From the NCBI GenBank assembly GCA_035532215.1, contig DATKRK010000451.1, positions 1 through 64,000 of the forward strand: 64,000 nt of DNA, in the 5' to 3' direction. Below, one piece after another: positions 52,439 through 62,576 of this stretch. Under the pieces are notes generated by a model, which was given only the letters and a program-made list of their open reading frames with translations, had not been told where the DNA came from and did not search any database. The DNA comes from JAICIG01 sp035532215. Lineage in GTDB: Bacteria; Planctomycetota; Planctomycetia; Pirellulales; JAICIG01. The position numbers and the translations under genes were made by a program. How positions within the stretch are numbered: the first letter of the stretch is position 1; each line of letters starts with the position of its first letter.

Positions 52439-52780
52439 TCACTTCGATAAACTAAAGTCGAATACGTTCTTCCCGGCTGTGACCGTCACGGTGAGGCCTG
52501 AAGCGTCCTCCAGACCGTACTTGGCAGGAACCTCTTTCCCCTCCAGCGTGACCGTGAACACGCCGGCTGGGACGAAATCAATGGCGAATTTGCCGTCCTT
52601 GATCTTGGCGCCGACGAACTGGCCGTTATCACGGTACAGGGTGATCTTTCCGTCCGCGAGCGGTTTGCCGTCGAGCGTGACGCCGCCCGTAGCTTCGCCA
52701 AGCTCTGTCCCCGCTGCCGGCGAGGCGGCAAAGCTCGAGCCGAAAATCGCAAATACGCCGATGAACAAGATACGCTGCAT
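52439..52780 (-). CDS. Small secreted transthyretin-like protein
   Basis: A 113-residue exported protein: signal QRILFIGVFAIFGSSFAASPA, then a carboxypeptidase regulatory-like / transthyretin-type beta sandwich with the planctomycete-typical TGGVTLDGKPLADGKITLY start and strands DGKFAIDFVPAGVFTVTLEGKEVPAKYG. Such proteins are often found as small surface or periplasmic modules of unknown role. The length is complete, and GGAG precedes the ATG at 52780. The 52254-52438 gap holds nothing recognised. Confidence 0.7.
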   Translation of the reverse strand: MQRILFIGVFAIFGSSFAASPAAGTELGEATGGVTLDGKPLADGKITLYRDNGQFVGAKIKDGKFAIDFVPAGVFTVTLEGKEVPAKYGLEDASGLTVTVTAGKNVFDFSLSK

Positions 52781-52876
52781 TGGATTGACTCCTTGATTTG
52801 TGATTTCCCGGCTCGCGCCGGCAAATCTCTCGTGTTCTAAGTCGCGCGCAGCTGTGCGGCTTTGCCGCGCGTAAGG

Positions 52877-53923
52877 TTAGGGTTGCACGGCCGAAATCTC
52901 CAACACCACAGTCTCGTCGACTTCCGCCGACGCCGCAAGCTTGATATCGAAACGCGCGCCGAAAGCCAGCAGTTGGGCCAGCTTGATGCGGGCTGCCGGG
53001 CCGCTCGTCTGCCGGAATTCGAGCCGCGGCCGCTCGACAAACGCCGGGCAAAAGGCGACGTGGACGTTCAGCGTGCGCAAGCCCGGCGGAAACGTCGCGT
53101 AGAGCGAACCCCGCAACACGTCGACGCCCTCGCGCGTCGTCGAGCGCGTCAGTTGTTGCACCACGCGCTCGCCGGCCGGCGTTGAAGGGTCTCCCGCCTT
53201 GTGCGTCAGCCCGAAGTGCGGCGCCGCAGGCTCCGGGTGCGGCGGATCGCAAAGACCGCTCGCCGGCGCCGGCCGGGGAGGTTCGTAATGCGGACCGGCC
53301 AGTTTGACATGCCCCGAGGGCGGCGCTTCCGGCTCGTCCGCGGCGTCTTCTGCCGCCTCGAGTTCTTCATGATCGACCGCTTCGTCTGCTGCGAGATCGA
53401 CTTCTTCAGCAGCGGCCGAAAACTCCAACGGCGCGGCCGGCTGGATCTGCAATTCGATCGGCGCGGCGGGTCGCGAACCGGCGGCCAAAGCTTCGTCAGA
53501 CCGATGACGGGCACGGGCGAAGCGTCGCTCCGACAACGCCCCCCAGGCTTCTTCGGCGATCGCGATGCCCCAAAAGCCGGCTACCGCAGCGAGACTTGCG
53601 CCCGGCAGCCAGAGACTCGCGCCGAGCACCGCCAGCGCCGCCGCCGGCAGCCAGCGTACGAAGCGAAGCTGCTCGTCGGCGCCGTGGCGCCAGGCGATGC
53701 GAAAGCCTGCGGCAAGGAGAGCGGCGACGGCCGCGGTGACCAGCATTGCGGCCGGTCCAAGCGGCTCGGCCAATGCTCCGGCAACGCGGCGTTCGGCAAC
53801 CACCAGCGCCGCCAGCCCCAGCGACGCGCCCAGAATCAACGCCCCGCCGCGCGCCGCAGCCGGCCCTCTCAGCGCTGGCCAGAAGCGATCGAGCGATGTT
53901 TCGGCAGGAGCAAAGGCGGGCAC
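52877..53923 (-). CDS. Membrane protein with acidic linker, unknown
   Basis: A 348-residue protein. Three or four membrane helices occupy residues 25-125 (GALILGASLGLAALVVA, AMLVTAAVAALLAAGF, WLPAAALAVLGASLWL). An acidic Glu/Asp/Ala-rich linker (AAEEVDLAADEAVDHEELEAAE) and a Pro-rich stretch follow, then a C-terminal domain of about 110 residues (VVQQLTRSTTREGVDVLRGSLYATFPPG, VHVAFCPAFVERPRLEFRQ). I recognise no family. Family A element copy 3 lies 22 bases before its start codon and may displace or carry its promoter. Confidence 0.65.
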   Translation of the reverse strand: MPAFAPAETSLDRFWPALRGPAAARGGALILGASLGLAALVVAERRVAGALAEPLGPAAMLVTAAVAALLAAGFRIAWRHGADEQLRFVRWLPAAALAVLGASLWLPGASLAAVAGFWGIAIAEEAWGALSERRFARARHRSDEALAAGSRPAAPIELQIQPAAPLEFSAAAEEVDLAADEAVDHEELEAAEDAADEPEAPPSGHVKLAGPHYEPPRPAPASGLCDPPHPEPAAPHFGLTHKAGDPSTPAGERVVQQLTRSTTREGVDVLRGSLYATFPPGLRTLNVHVAFCPAFVERPRLEFRQTSGPAARIKLAQLLAFGARFDIKLAASAEVDETVVLEISAVQP

Positions 53924-53944
53924 GATCGCGGCTCCCCTACGGCG

Positions 53945-54082
53945 CTAGCCCGGATTATTCATCAGCCCACACCAACCCGAAGCGCAAGCGAGGCGGAGCA
54001 ACGCACTTACCTCGCTGGCGCTTCGGGTTTGCATGGAGCGATTTGTCAAGTAATAGCTGGGCTGATGAATAATCCGGGCTAG
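53945..54082. repeat. Palindromic element family A, copy 3
   Basis: The complete element: CTAGCCCGGATTATTCATCA at the left and the complement at the right give a 24-base perfect terminal repeat with CTAG at both extremes. The interior is close to the reverse complement of copy 2 (9072-9204), so the two are inverted relative to each other 45 kb apart. Confidence 0.9.
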
Positions 54083-54165
54083 TGCTTTGTCACAACTAAG
54101 AATTAGGGTCGGCGCTTGCGTGCAGATCAGCAACGCCCGACGGACTTTAGCCACGGATGAAACCC

Positions 54166-54670
54166 AGCGCGGCCTTCGGCCGCAACCCATTGAGCCACGG
54201 ATGAAACACGGATGAAACACGGATAAAACACGGATAAAATGCAGAATGAGGCTCTTCCGCAGAATCTACGAGTGGTTTTATCGCTGGTTAGCAGCGTTGG
54301 GGTTGCGTTTTCCAAGGCATTGCCGGGCAAATAAACGTGGCGTTGGTAAGTGAGACGCCGGTGAGGAGCCGAATTGGAAAACACCATGTCCGATCCGTGT
54401 TTCATCCGTGGCTCGCCCCCTGCCAACTCGCCCGATAAATCTTCGCGAGACGCGGAGAAATAGAACGTTTGTAGTACGGATAAGAATAAGAAATAGAGAA
54501 CCGTGCGTTCGAACTCCACTTTCGTCGGGCCGAAGTTGAAATCCCGCGTGGTTTCATCCGTGTTCGATCCGTGTTTCATCCGTGGCTCGCTCCGCCGGCT
54601 TGTGTGCAGCGTTCGCACCGGGGGGCTGACGCCCCCCGCTCGCCAGCCCCGCCTACCTGCTCGCCAGCCC
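54166..54670. repeat. Cluster of CACGGATGAAA repeats and a GC-rich repeat
   Basis: In the 590-base gap before metK, a tandem of AACACGGATGAA-type 12-mers occupies about 54196-54240. Inverted versions (TTTCATCCGTG) recur near 54400 and 54555-54585. Next, 54618-54645 carries GGGGGGCTGACGCCCCCCGC, followed by a 20-base tandem CCCGCCTACCTGCTCGCCAG up to the metK stop. No gene is seen. The GC-rich motif recurs inside the terpene cyclase gene near 23607. Confidence 0.75.
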
Positions 54671-54673
54671 CGC

Positions 54674-55858
<1,185 letters not shown>

Positions 55859-56020
55859 GTTCGATACCCTCCCGACGAAAGTTCCAAAACCCAAAGAGAT
55901 TGCGCCCAGGTCGAGCCCAAGTGGGCGATTATAAGGCCGCCGGGCCGGCGGGGGCAACCCATTTCGCGGCACACGGCAGGTCGGACATTCCAGTCCGTAC
56001 CGAGGCCATCTCGCTGATTC

Positions 56021-56073
56021 AAAAACAAAAAGGGCCCGATTGGCCTTGCGGGAGGTGACCAATCGGGCCCTTT
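56021..56073 (-). terminator. Intrinsic terminator upstream of metK
   Basis: A perfect 15-base stem (AAAGGGCCCGATTGG at 56029-56043 with its complement at 56059-56073) and a 15-base loop is followed on the minus strand by TTTTTGTTTTT. It would end minus-strand transcripts about 165 bases before the metK start, either closing the upstream gene or attenuating metK. Confidence 0.7.
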
Positions 56074-56075
56074 AA

Positions 56076-56210
56076 CCGTGAAAAGGTGGCTTCGCCCGTG
56101 GCGGGCATACATCGCTTCTGGCAGCGACAGAGTCGTCTAAGATTCACGGTGCGTCATGGACGCTTCAGGAGACGTTTTGGCCCTGGGGTTTTGCGGGAAC
56201 CCAGGGCCAA
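56076..56210 (-). promoter_or_regulatory. Structured RNA leader candidate before metK terminator
   Basis: On the minus strand an RNA from this stretch can form a closing helix CCGTGAA/TTCACGG (56143-56149 with 56076-56082) enclosing two hairpins (around AGCGA/TCGCT and GCCCGCCACGGGC). It is preceded by an 11-base stem TTGGCCCTGGG/CCCAGGGCCAA (56177-56210). The terminator follows directly. I do not recognise a SAM, SAH or other riboswitch consensus. A metK attenuator is an inference; it could equally be untranslated repeat DNA. Confidence 0.3.
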
Positions 56211-56377
56211 CTGGGTCGAACAGGAACGGTGGTCTCTAAAGCAAGGTGCGTGCCAAGACCTCGTGAAAAACTTTCGGCCGGCGCCGCTAGCGGCCACAAA
56301 TGGTTTCCGAGTAACGACTTATCGCTTGGCGGCCGTCGAATCGGCGCCCGCGCGGCATCTCGGTCGGTTTGTAAGAG

Positions 56378-56809
56378 TTACAAACTCGCCGAAAGCAGAC
56401 TGCGGGTGATCGCCGCAAAGACTTGTTCAACCTCGTCGAACTCACGGTCGTCGGCCTGGCAGAGCAGCAGGTAGGTCGCCTCGTCGGCGCTGAAGCCGCG
56501 GACCAACGCGGTGTTCGTCAGATCGAGGCAATAGAAGTTCATGTCCCAGCCCGTCAGGTCTTGGCCGGCGATGGTCTCCGCAACCGCTTCGGCGTCGAGT
56601 TCGTCGTACTCCTGGCGCATGGCCGCCAACGCCGCGTCGGCCAACTCTTGCGGCGACTGGCCGGGTGGGTGGATCGTGATCGACCAGAAGGCCCCGCCCG
56701 GGCTGTAGACCGTCACCGAGTTGCCGCTATCGCGGGCCTCGATCTCGTCCAAGGTCCAATTGTCGGGGTATTGAAAGCAAATCCCCAGTTTATCGTAGTG
56801 CAAAGGCAT
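56378..56809 (-). CDS. Hypothetical protein (MOG1/PsbP-like size)
   Basis: A 143-residue soluble acidic protein beginning with LHYDKLGICFQYPDNWTLDE. The pattern of a folded 'YPDNW' start, central VTVYSPGGAFWSITIHPP and C-terminal FDEVEQVFAAITRSL is common in small stress- or lipoprotein-derived bacterial domains; I cannot assign a family firmly. No signal peptide. The start at 56809 is the ATG following a weak site. It is upstream of metK on the same strand, but an intrinsic terminator lies between them. Confidence 0.6.
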   Translation of the reverse strand: MPLHYDKLGICFQYPDNWTLDEIEARDSGNSVTVYSPGGAFWSITIHPPGQSPQELADAALAAMRQEYDELDAEAVAETIAGQDLTGWDMNFYCLDLTNTALVRGFSADEATYLLLCQADDREFDEVEQVFAAITRSLLSASL

Positions 56810-56852
56810 GCCGTGCAAGTTCCTGAGAAGCGCGAAGCGATTTCTGCTTTTC

Positions 56853-57043
56853 GCGGCACGCCACAGAGGGCATGCCCTACAGTTTGCGGCGTGCCACAGA
56901 GGGCATGCCCTACAGTTCGCGGCACGCCACAGAGGGCGTGCCCTACAGTTCGCGGCGTGCCACAGAGGGCATGCCCTACAGTTCGCGGCACGCCACAGAG
57001 GGCATGCCCTACAGGCTTTTGCCGCGAACGTCTACTTACGCCC
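56853..57043. repeat. Palindromic element family B expanded as 33-base tandem array
   Basis: Five 33-base units (56853-57017) of GCGGCACGCCACAGAGGGCA-type sequence run in tandem, alternating CACG and CGTG at the same site, so the true period may be 66. The array ends with GCCGCGAACGTCTACTTACG CCC, the conserved right flank of family B copies at 1053-1200 and 36604-36722. No spacers, so not CRISPR. Confidence 0.85.
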
Positions 57044-57225
57044 CATCATATAACAAACGCGTCGGCTGATCTTGATCCATTTTCCTGCGTTCGCTAGGTT
57101 CACGCATCCAAAGGGCGACTTTTTACCCCTTGGGCGGCTCGCAGGGACGCATTCCGAGTCGCGCCTCATCGCCCGCCGAGCGAAGAGTCTCTCGCGCGCT
57201 GAGATGGATCTCTACGAGAGCACCA

Positions 57226-58458
57226 ATGATTCCGATCACAAAACCCGTCGTCGGTCAGGCCGAGCTAGCAGCTCTGGCCGAGGTGTTGGAAAGCGGCTGG
57301 CTCACGCAAGGGCCGAAAGTCGAGGCCTTCGAACGGGCGGTGGCCGACTACTGCGGCGCGCGGCACGCGGTGGCCGCCAGCAGTTGCACGTCGGCCTTGC
57401 ACCTGGCGCTGTTGGCCTGTGAAATCGGCCCTGGCGACGAGGTGATTCTGCCCTCGATGACCTTTATCGCCACGGCTAACGCCGTGCGATATTGCGGCGC
57501 CACGCCGGTCTTCGCCGAGATCGACCCGGCCACCTACAACCTCGATCCGGCGGCGGCCGCCGACGCCGTCACGCCCCGGACCAAGGCCATTCTGATCGCT
57601 CATCAATTGGGCCTGCCCGCCGAATTGGACGAATTCGAGCGCATCGCCCAGCGGCATCGGTTGCGGCTGATCGAAGACGCGGCTTGCGCCCTGGGCTCGC
57701 GCTATCGCGGCCAGCCGATCGGCGCCCGCGGCCATCTGGCCTGCTTTTCGTTCCACCCGCGCAAGGTGATCTGCACCGGCGAAGGGGGCATGGTGCTGTG
57801 CAACGACGATGCGGCGGCCGAGCGCGTGCGGCGGCTGCGGCAGCACGGCATGAATTTCAGCGATCGCCAGCGGCACGGTTCGCGTCGCTTGCAGATCGAG
57901 CAGTACCGGCACGTCGGCTTCAACTATCGCATGACCGACCTGCAAGGCGCGATCGGCGTCGTGCAGATGCAGCGCCTCGAGCGGCTGCTGGCCGAGCGCC
58001 GCGAGCTGGCCGACAATTACGCCCGGCAATTGGCCGAACATCCTTATCTGCGCACGCCGCGGCCGGCGAAGCATCTGGAGCCCAACTATCAGTCGTACGC
58101 CGTCGAACTGACCGACGACGCGCCCTTGAAACGCGACAAGCTGTTGAACTTCTTGCTCGCCCAGGACATCGCCGCCAAGCCCGGCGTGATGGCAATCCAT
58201 CGCGAGGAAGCCTATCGCAACGCGCAAACGCCGCAGGAGCTTCCGCTGACCGAGCGCGCCAGCGACCGTTCGCTGCTGCTGCCCTTGTATCCGGGTTTGA
58301 CCGAGGCCGAACAGCACGCCGTGCTGTTGGCGCTGTGGGAGGCGTTTGCGCCGTACGTGCCCAGTAGCGCGCTGCCCAGCATCCAGATCGAACGCCCGGC
58401 CGCCGTCGAACGCGAGACGTTGAATCTTGGCGCCGTCTGGCGGTCGGCGGGAGCATAG
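57226..58458 (+). CDS. DegT/DnrJ/EryC1/StrS aminotransferase
   Basis: A 410-residue PLP-dependent sugar aminotransferase that would aminate a keto-sugar nucleotide for surface glycans. Landmarks are SGWLTQGPKVEAFE, ASSCTSALHLAL, DEVILPSMTFIATANAV, EDAACALGSRY and SFHPRKVICTGEGGM with the Schiff-base Lys near residue 187. The start at 57226 (MIPITKPVVG) is the typical family N-terminus. It leads a plus-strand run with a GT2 transferase and a membrane protein, fitting polysaccharide or glycolipid assembly. The product sugar is unknown. Confidence 0.9.
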   Translation: MIPITKPVVGQAELAALAEVLESGWLTQGPKVEAFERAVADYCGARHAVAASSCTSALHLALLACEIGPGDEVILPSMTFIATANAVRYCGATPVFAEIDPATYNLDPAAAADAVTPRTKAILIAHQLGLPAELDEFERIAQRHRLRLIEDAACALGSRYRGQPIGARGHLACFSFHPRKVICTGEGGMVLCNDDAAAERVRRLRQHGMNFSDRQRHGSRRLQIEQYRHVGFNYRMTDLQGAIGVVQMQRLERLLAERRELADNYARQLAEHPYLRTPRPAKHLEPNYQSYAVELTDDAPLKRDKLLNFLLAQDIAAKPGVMAIHREEAYRNAQTPQELPLTERASDRSLLLPLYPGLTEAEQHAVLLALWEAFAPYVPSSALPSIQIERPAAVERETLNLGAVWRSAGA

Positions 58459-58462
58459 TGCA

Positions 58463-59527
58463 ATGATTTCTCCGATCAGCGTCGTGCAGTCGCCCGAGGC
58501 CGGCCCGGCCGCCGACCGCGGCTCGTCGGCCGCGATTTCCGTCGTGCTTTCGTTCTGGAACGAAGAGGACGTGCTGCCGGAATTGATCCGCCGGCTGCGC
58601 GCGACGTTCGCCGGGCTGCTGGAAGCCGGCGAGATCGGCGCCTACGAACTGATCTTCGTCAACGACGCCTCGACCGACCGCTCCGAATGGATCTTGCGCG
58701 ACGCGGCGCGGGGGCGCGACGATCTTAAAGTCATCAATATGTCGCGCAATTTCGGCGTCTCGCCCTGCGTGCTCGCCGGCATGCTGCACGCCCGCGGCGA
58801 CGCCGTGATTTACATGGACGCCGATTTGCAAGACCCGCCCGAGTTGATCCCCGAGTTGGTGCGCGTCTGGAAGTCGGAGCCCGACCTCGACGTCGTGCAC
58901 ACGGTGCGAAAATCGCGGGCCGGCGAAACGCGGCTGAAGCGGGCGATCACGCGACTGGGCTACGCGATTCTGCGGACCGTCTCGACGATCGACCTGCCGC
59001 TGGAAGCGGGCGATTTCAAGCTGCTCTCGCGCCGCGCGGTCGACCTGGTCTCGCAGTTTCGCGAAAAGCGGCCGTTTCTGCGGGGACTCGTCTGCTGGAT
59101 CGGCTTCGAACAGCGCATCGTGTACTATCATCGCGAGCCGCGATTCGCCGGCAAAACGAAGTTCCGCGTGCTCGGCTTGAAGGTGATCCGCAATTTCATC
59201 GATTCGGCCGTGGTCTCGTTCTCCGACGTGCCCTTGAAAGCGTCGACGGCGCTGGGCACGTTCTTTTCCGCCGTCTCGCTGTTGTACATGCTCTGGATTC
59301 TGTGCGGCTGGCTGAGCGGCGCCGAGGCGCCCGGCTGGAGCGCGACGCTGGCGGCGGTGCTGTTTCTCGGGGGCGTACAGTTGCTCTCGATCGGCATTCT
59401 TGGCACGTACGTGGCTTCGATCTTTCTGGAGGCCAAAGGCCGGCCGAACTTCATCGTCCGCGATACCGTGGGCTTCGACGCGCCGCCGGCGCCGTCTGCC
59501 AGCCCAGCCCAAGCGTTTTCGAGGTAA
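58463..59527 (+). CDS. GT2 glycosyltransferase, polyprenyl-phosphate sugar synthase type
   Basis: A 354-residue membrane-attached GT2 enzyme similar to ArnC/DPM1-type synthases that load a sugar on undecaprenyl or dolichyl phosphate. The catalytic half shows VVLSFWNEEDVL, FVNDASTDRS, MDADLQDPPELIPEL (DxD) and EAGDFKLLSRRAVD. Two C-terminal helices (ALGTFFSAVSLLYMLWILCG, LAAVLFLGGVQLLSIGILG) anchor it. It starts four bases after the aminotransferase stop with GGGAG upstream. The adjoining aminotransferase suggests an amino sugar as donor. Confidence 0.88.
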   Translation: MISPISVVQSPEAGPAADRGSSAAISVVLSFWNEEDVLPELIRRLRATFAGLLEAGEIGAYELIFVNDASTDRSEWILRDAARGRDDLKVINMSRNFGVSPCVLAGMLHARGDAVIYMDADLQDPPELIPELVRVWKSEPDLDVVHTVRKSRAGETRLKRAITRLGYAILRTVSTIDLPLEAGDFKLLSRRAVDLVSQFREKRPFLRGLVCWIGFEQRIVYYHREPRFAGKTKFRVLGLKVIRNFIDSAVVSFSDVPLKASTALGTFFSAVSLLYMLWILCGWLSGAEAPGWSATLAAVLFLGGVQLLSIGILGTYVASIFLEAKGRPNFIVRDTVGFDAPPAPSASPAQAFSR

Positions 59528-59535
59528 TTTGCCGC

Positions 59536-61758
59536 ATGGGCGTCGTGGCGAGCAAGCGGATTTCGACCAGTCCAGAGCGCCGGAACGTCCTTGTGCCGCG
59601 TTGGCGCCGTTCGCTTGAGCAGAGCGATCATCCTTGGCGCGACGAAGTGCGACAGGTGATGCTGCTCAGCGGCTTGTGCGGGCTGCTGTTGGGCCTCAAT
59701 TGCGGTTGGCAAATCGCCGTCGAAAGCGCCCAGGCCGTGGCGGGGATGGCCGTTTACCCGGTCGACAATCCTTTCTACATGTATCACGTCAAGAGCTGGA
59801 CGCTCTTGCACCAAATCCCTGCCGTGCTATTGCGTTGCGGCGTGCCGGAAAGCGGGCTCTCGATGGCGCTGTCCGGGCTGATCGGCGCGATCGGCTTTCA
59901 GGCCGTCGCGCTGTGCGCGTTCGCCTTCAGCCGGCATCGCTTGCTGGCCGTCGTCGCGCCGCTGATTTGCCACATCACGAACGCCAGCCGAGACCTGGAA
60001 TCGGTACACCAGGTTCGGCTGCTGTCGAATGAATGTTGGATGACCTATGGCGTATTCGGTACGTCGTACGTGTTGCTCGCGTGGTCGCTGCTGGGCGTCG
60101 GCTATCGCCGCTCGGCCGCGCTGCTGATGGGGCTCGGCCTGGCCATACACCCGGTGCTGGGCGCCTGGTGCCTGGCGATCGGCGTCGTCGCCCTGGTCTG
60201 GAACGCGCGTTGCAAAGCCGGCTTGCTGCGAACCGAACTGCGCTGGCTGGCCGCGGGGCTCGCGTTGAGCGGAGCGAGCTTTGCGGTTCAATGCCTGCTC
60301 GCCAGCGGCCTGCCCGCGGTCGACGGCCGGCTCGCACGCGAATTGACGGCCGCCTTCGCACGCGATTGGGACAACCATCGCGTGCGCGTCCCGGTCAATC
60401 ATTTCGTGATGCTCAGCGCCGCCTGCGCAACCGCGCTTTGCGGCGTTTCTTTGCGATTCGGCGGTCCGTCGCTCCCGCCGCGGTCGATCCTCCTGCTGCG
60501 CTGCCTGGCGCTTAGCGCCCCGCTGGGCTTGCTGCTGGGTTTGCTCACGAATTGGCAGGAATATCTGCCCTTGCCGCTGGTGTTGGCGATGCCGGGTCGA
60601 TTCAACGACGTCATCGCGCTGGCGTTTCCGCCGCTGGTGCTGGGGTTGCTGGCGCGGCAGCGCGGCAACCTGGCGATGCACGGGTTGCTGTCGTTGGTCT
60701 TGGTCTGCTGCGTATTGAAGACCAACATGATGATCACGCACCAAAACTACGTTCCTGCCGCCCCCAAAATCATGGTTCTCGTCGGTCTGGGGCTGTTGCT
60801 CGTCTCCTGGCGGCTCGCCGACGGCGACGGAACGGGCCGGGTTTGGCGCAACGCCAGTTGGCACGGCTTGCGGGCCGCGGTCTTGGCCGTACTTGGGGCG
60901 GCTGTCTACGTCTGGCGGCGCGATCACGCGGTGGCGCAGACGATCTGCATCGCTTCGCTGGCCCTCGTCGCCTTGAGCCATTCGCCCGGCCTTTGGCGGC
61001 GCCTCGAAGCCCGCGTTTTAGGCTGGAGCGTGGCGCCCGGCTTGCTCTCGCTGATCGATGCAACCTGCCTGCTGAAGCTGGCGATGGCTGTGGTCGGGGT
61101 TTGGTTCACGCTGGGCCTGGCGGCCGGCGCCGCCTGGCTGACCCGCCGGCAGTGGCTGCCGGTCGTTGATGGGCTGGGCCGGCCCGCCTCCCGCTTTCGC
61201 TTCGCGGCGCTGGCGGCCCTGGCTTGCGTTTGCGTAGGCCTCGCGGGCGGCAAGTTGATCAAGCAAGCGGCCGCAGGCCGCGCCAAATTGCAAGACTGGA
61301 CGAACGATCCGCTGCTGGCGGCGGTGGCTCAAGGGACCGGTTTGACCCTTACGGCGTCGCGCATCGAGTTGCTACAATTGCAGACGCGCCGCGGCGTGCT
61401 ACTGTATGGCGCCGCCATGAACCAGTTGGCGTACGTGCCCAATTCGGCGCCGAAGATGAACGAGATCCTGCAACGCATTTACGGCGACGACCTGCGGGCG
61501 CCCCGGCCGGCGGGCTGGGTGCGCTGCGGCGGTCTGATGCTCGAAAGCGGCCGCCAGCTTTGGGCCGAGCGCGAACCGGAGGAATGGATCCGGCTGGCCC
61601 GAGAGTTCGGCTTCACCGACGTGGTGACCTACGCCGATTGGAGCGTCAAGCTGCCGCTGATCGCCCGCGACAAGCAATACGCCGTTTACCGCGTGCCGAG
61701 TTCCGAGCAGGTCCGCCCCTCCCTGCTAACCAAATCGTCCGGTGTTGAGCTTCGATGA
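59536..61758 (+). CDS. Large polytopic membrane protein, possibly GT-C type
   Basis: A 740-residue integral membrane protein with about twelve to fourteen helices and a soluble C-terminal domain of about 150 residues (LTLTASRIELLQLQTRRGVLLYG to the end). The first loop after helix one includes VYPVDNPFYMYHVKSWTLLHQ, which could serve as the catalytic Asp loop of GT-C transferases; I do not recognise the family. The ATG at 59536 is eight bases after the GT2 stop, and its own stop overlaps the DUF3050 start (ATGA). The context points to transferring the sugar made by the two upstream genes. Confidence 0.65.
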   Translation: MGVVASKRISTSPERRNVLVPRWRRSLEQSDHPWRDEVRQVMLLSGLCGLLLGLNCGWQIAVESAQAVAGMAVYPVDNPFYMYHVKSWTLLHQIPAVLLRCGVPESGLSMALSGLIGAIGFQAVALCAFAFSRHRLLAVVAPLICHITNASRDLESVHQVRLLSNECWMTYGVFGTSYVLLAWSLLGVGYRRSAALLMGLGLAIHPVLGAWCLAIGVVALVWNARCKAGLLRTELRWLAAGLALSGASFAVQCLLASGLPAVDGRLARELTAAFARDWDNHRVRVPVNHFVMLSAACATALCGVSLRFGGPSLPPRSILLLRCLALSAPLGLLLGLLTNWQEYLPLPLVLAMPGRFNDVIALAFPPLVLGLLARQRGNLAMHGLLSLVLVCCVLKTNMMITHQNYVPAAPKIMVLVGLGLLLVSWRLADGDGTGRVWRNASWHGLRAAVLAVLGAAVYVWRRDHAVAQTICIASLALVALSHSPGLWRRLEARVLGWSVAPGLLSLIDATCLLKLAMAVVGVWFTLGLAAGAAWLTRRQWLPVVDGLGRPASRFRFAALAALACVCVGLAGGKLIKQAAAGRAKLQDWTNDPLLAAVAQGTGLTLTASRIELLQLQTRRGVLLYGAAMNQLAYVPNSAPKMNEILQRIYGDDLRAPRPAGWVRCGGLMLESGRQLWAEREPEEWIRLAREFGFTDVVTYADWSVKLPLIARDKQYAVYRVPSSEQVRPSLLTKSSGVELR

Positions 61759-62555
61759 AGGGCGGCCAAAGTTTGCCAGAGACCGATCAAGCGAACCTCG
61801 CTCGACTTCGCTCGCGCATCGAGCCGCTTCGGCAGTCCCTGTTGACCCATCCGATTTACGGAGACCTGCAGGAACCGGATGCGCTCCGCCGCTTCATGGA
61901 GCATCACGTATTTGCCGTCTGGGACTTCATGTCGCTGTTGAAGTCCTTGCAACGGCGACTTTGCTGCGGCTCGGTTCCCTGGATTCCGACGCGATTGGGC
62001 GCCGCCAGCCGCTTCGTCAATGAAATCGTGCTCGGGGAAGAATCGGACGAAGACGGTCAAGGCGGATTCGCCAGCCATTTCGAGCTTTACCGCCAGGCCA
62101 TGACCCGCTACGGCGCCAACACGGCGACGGTCGACGAATTCCTGCACTTGCTGGCGCGCGGCCGTTCGGTTGGCCACGCCTTGGCGGCGGCCAGGGCGCC
62201 GGCGCCGGTTCGGCGTTTCGTGCTCGCCACCTTCGAAGTGATCGACGAAGGCGATCTGCACGGTCTTGCTTCGGCGTTCACTTTCGGGCGCGAAGACTTG
62301 CTTCCCGACGTGTTCCTGCGAATGGTCGAGCGGCTCGGCGAGCGGTCGGGAGGCGGGCTGGACGAGTTCAACTATTATCTGCGCCGCCATATTGCGCTGG
62401 ACGGCGAGCAGCACGGACCGATGGCGGCTCGGCTGATCGCGATGCTCTGCCGCGAAGACGAGTCGAAATGGCGCGAAGCCGAGGAGGCGGCCGCGGCGGC
62501 GTTGCAGGCGCGGCTCGATTTTTGGAACGCGATTCACGCCGCAATCAAGCCCTGA
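61755..62555 (+). CDS. DUF3050 protein, heme-oxygenase-like fold
   Basis: A 266-residue helical protein matching DUF3050: HPIYGDLQEPDALRRFMEHHVFAVWDFMSLLKSLQ, FVNEIVLGEESDED, and YYLRRHIALDGEQHGPMA. Helices with E/H and H-xxx-D-xx-H spacing recall heme-oxygenase-like diiron oxidases, so an oxidative role is plausible but unproven. It starts inside the stop of the membrane protein gene (ATGA overlap), showing tight translational coupling to the glycosyl operon. It converges with the TlpA-like gene. Confidence 0.8.
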   Translation: MKGGQSLPETDQANLARLRSRIEPLRQSLLTHPIYGDLQEPDALRRFMEHHVFAVWDFMSLLKSLQRRLCCGSVPWIPTRLGAASRFVNEIVLGEESDEDGQGGFASHFELYRQAMTRYGANTATVDEFLHLLARGRSVGHALAAARAPAPVRRFVLATFEVIDEGDLHGLASAFTFGREDLLPDVFLRMVERLGERSGGGLDEFNYYLRRHIALDGEQHGPMAARLIAMLCREDESKWREAEEAAAAALQARLDFWNAIHAAIKP

Positions 62556-62576
62556 CGGCCGTAGCGGCGCCGCGGG

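Noticed and set aside
56853..57017. Five 33-base repeats resembling a CRISPR array
   Set aside because: No spacers; the units match the arms of palindrome family B found elsewhere.
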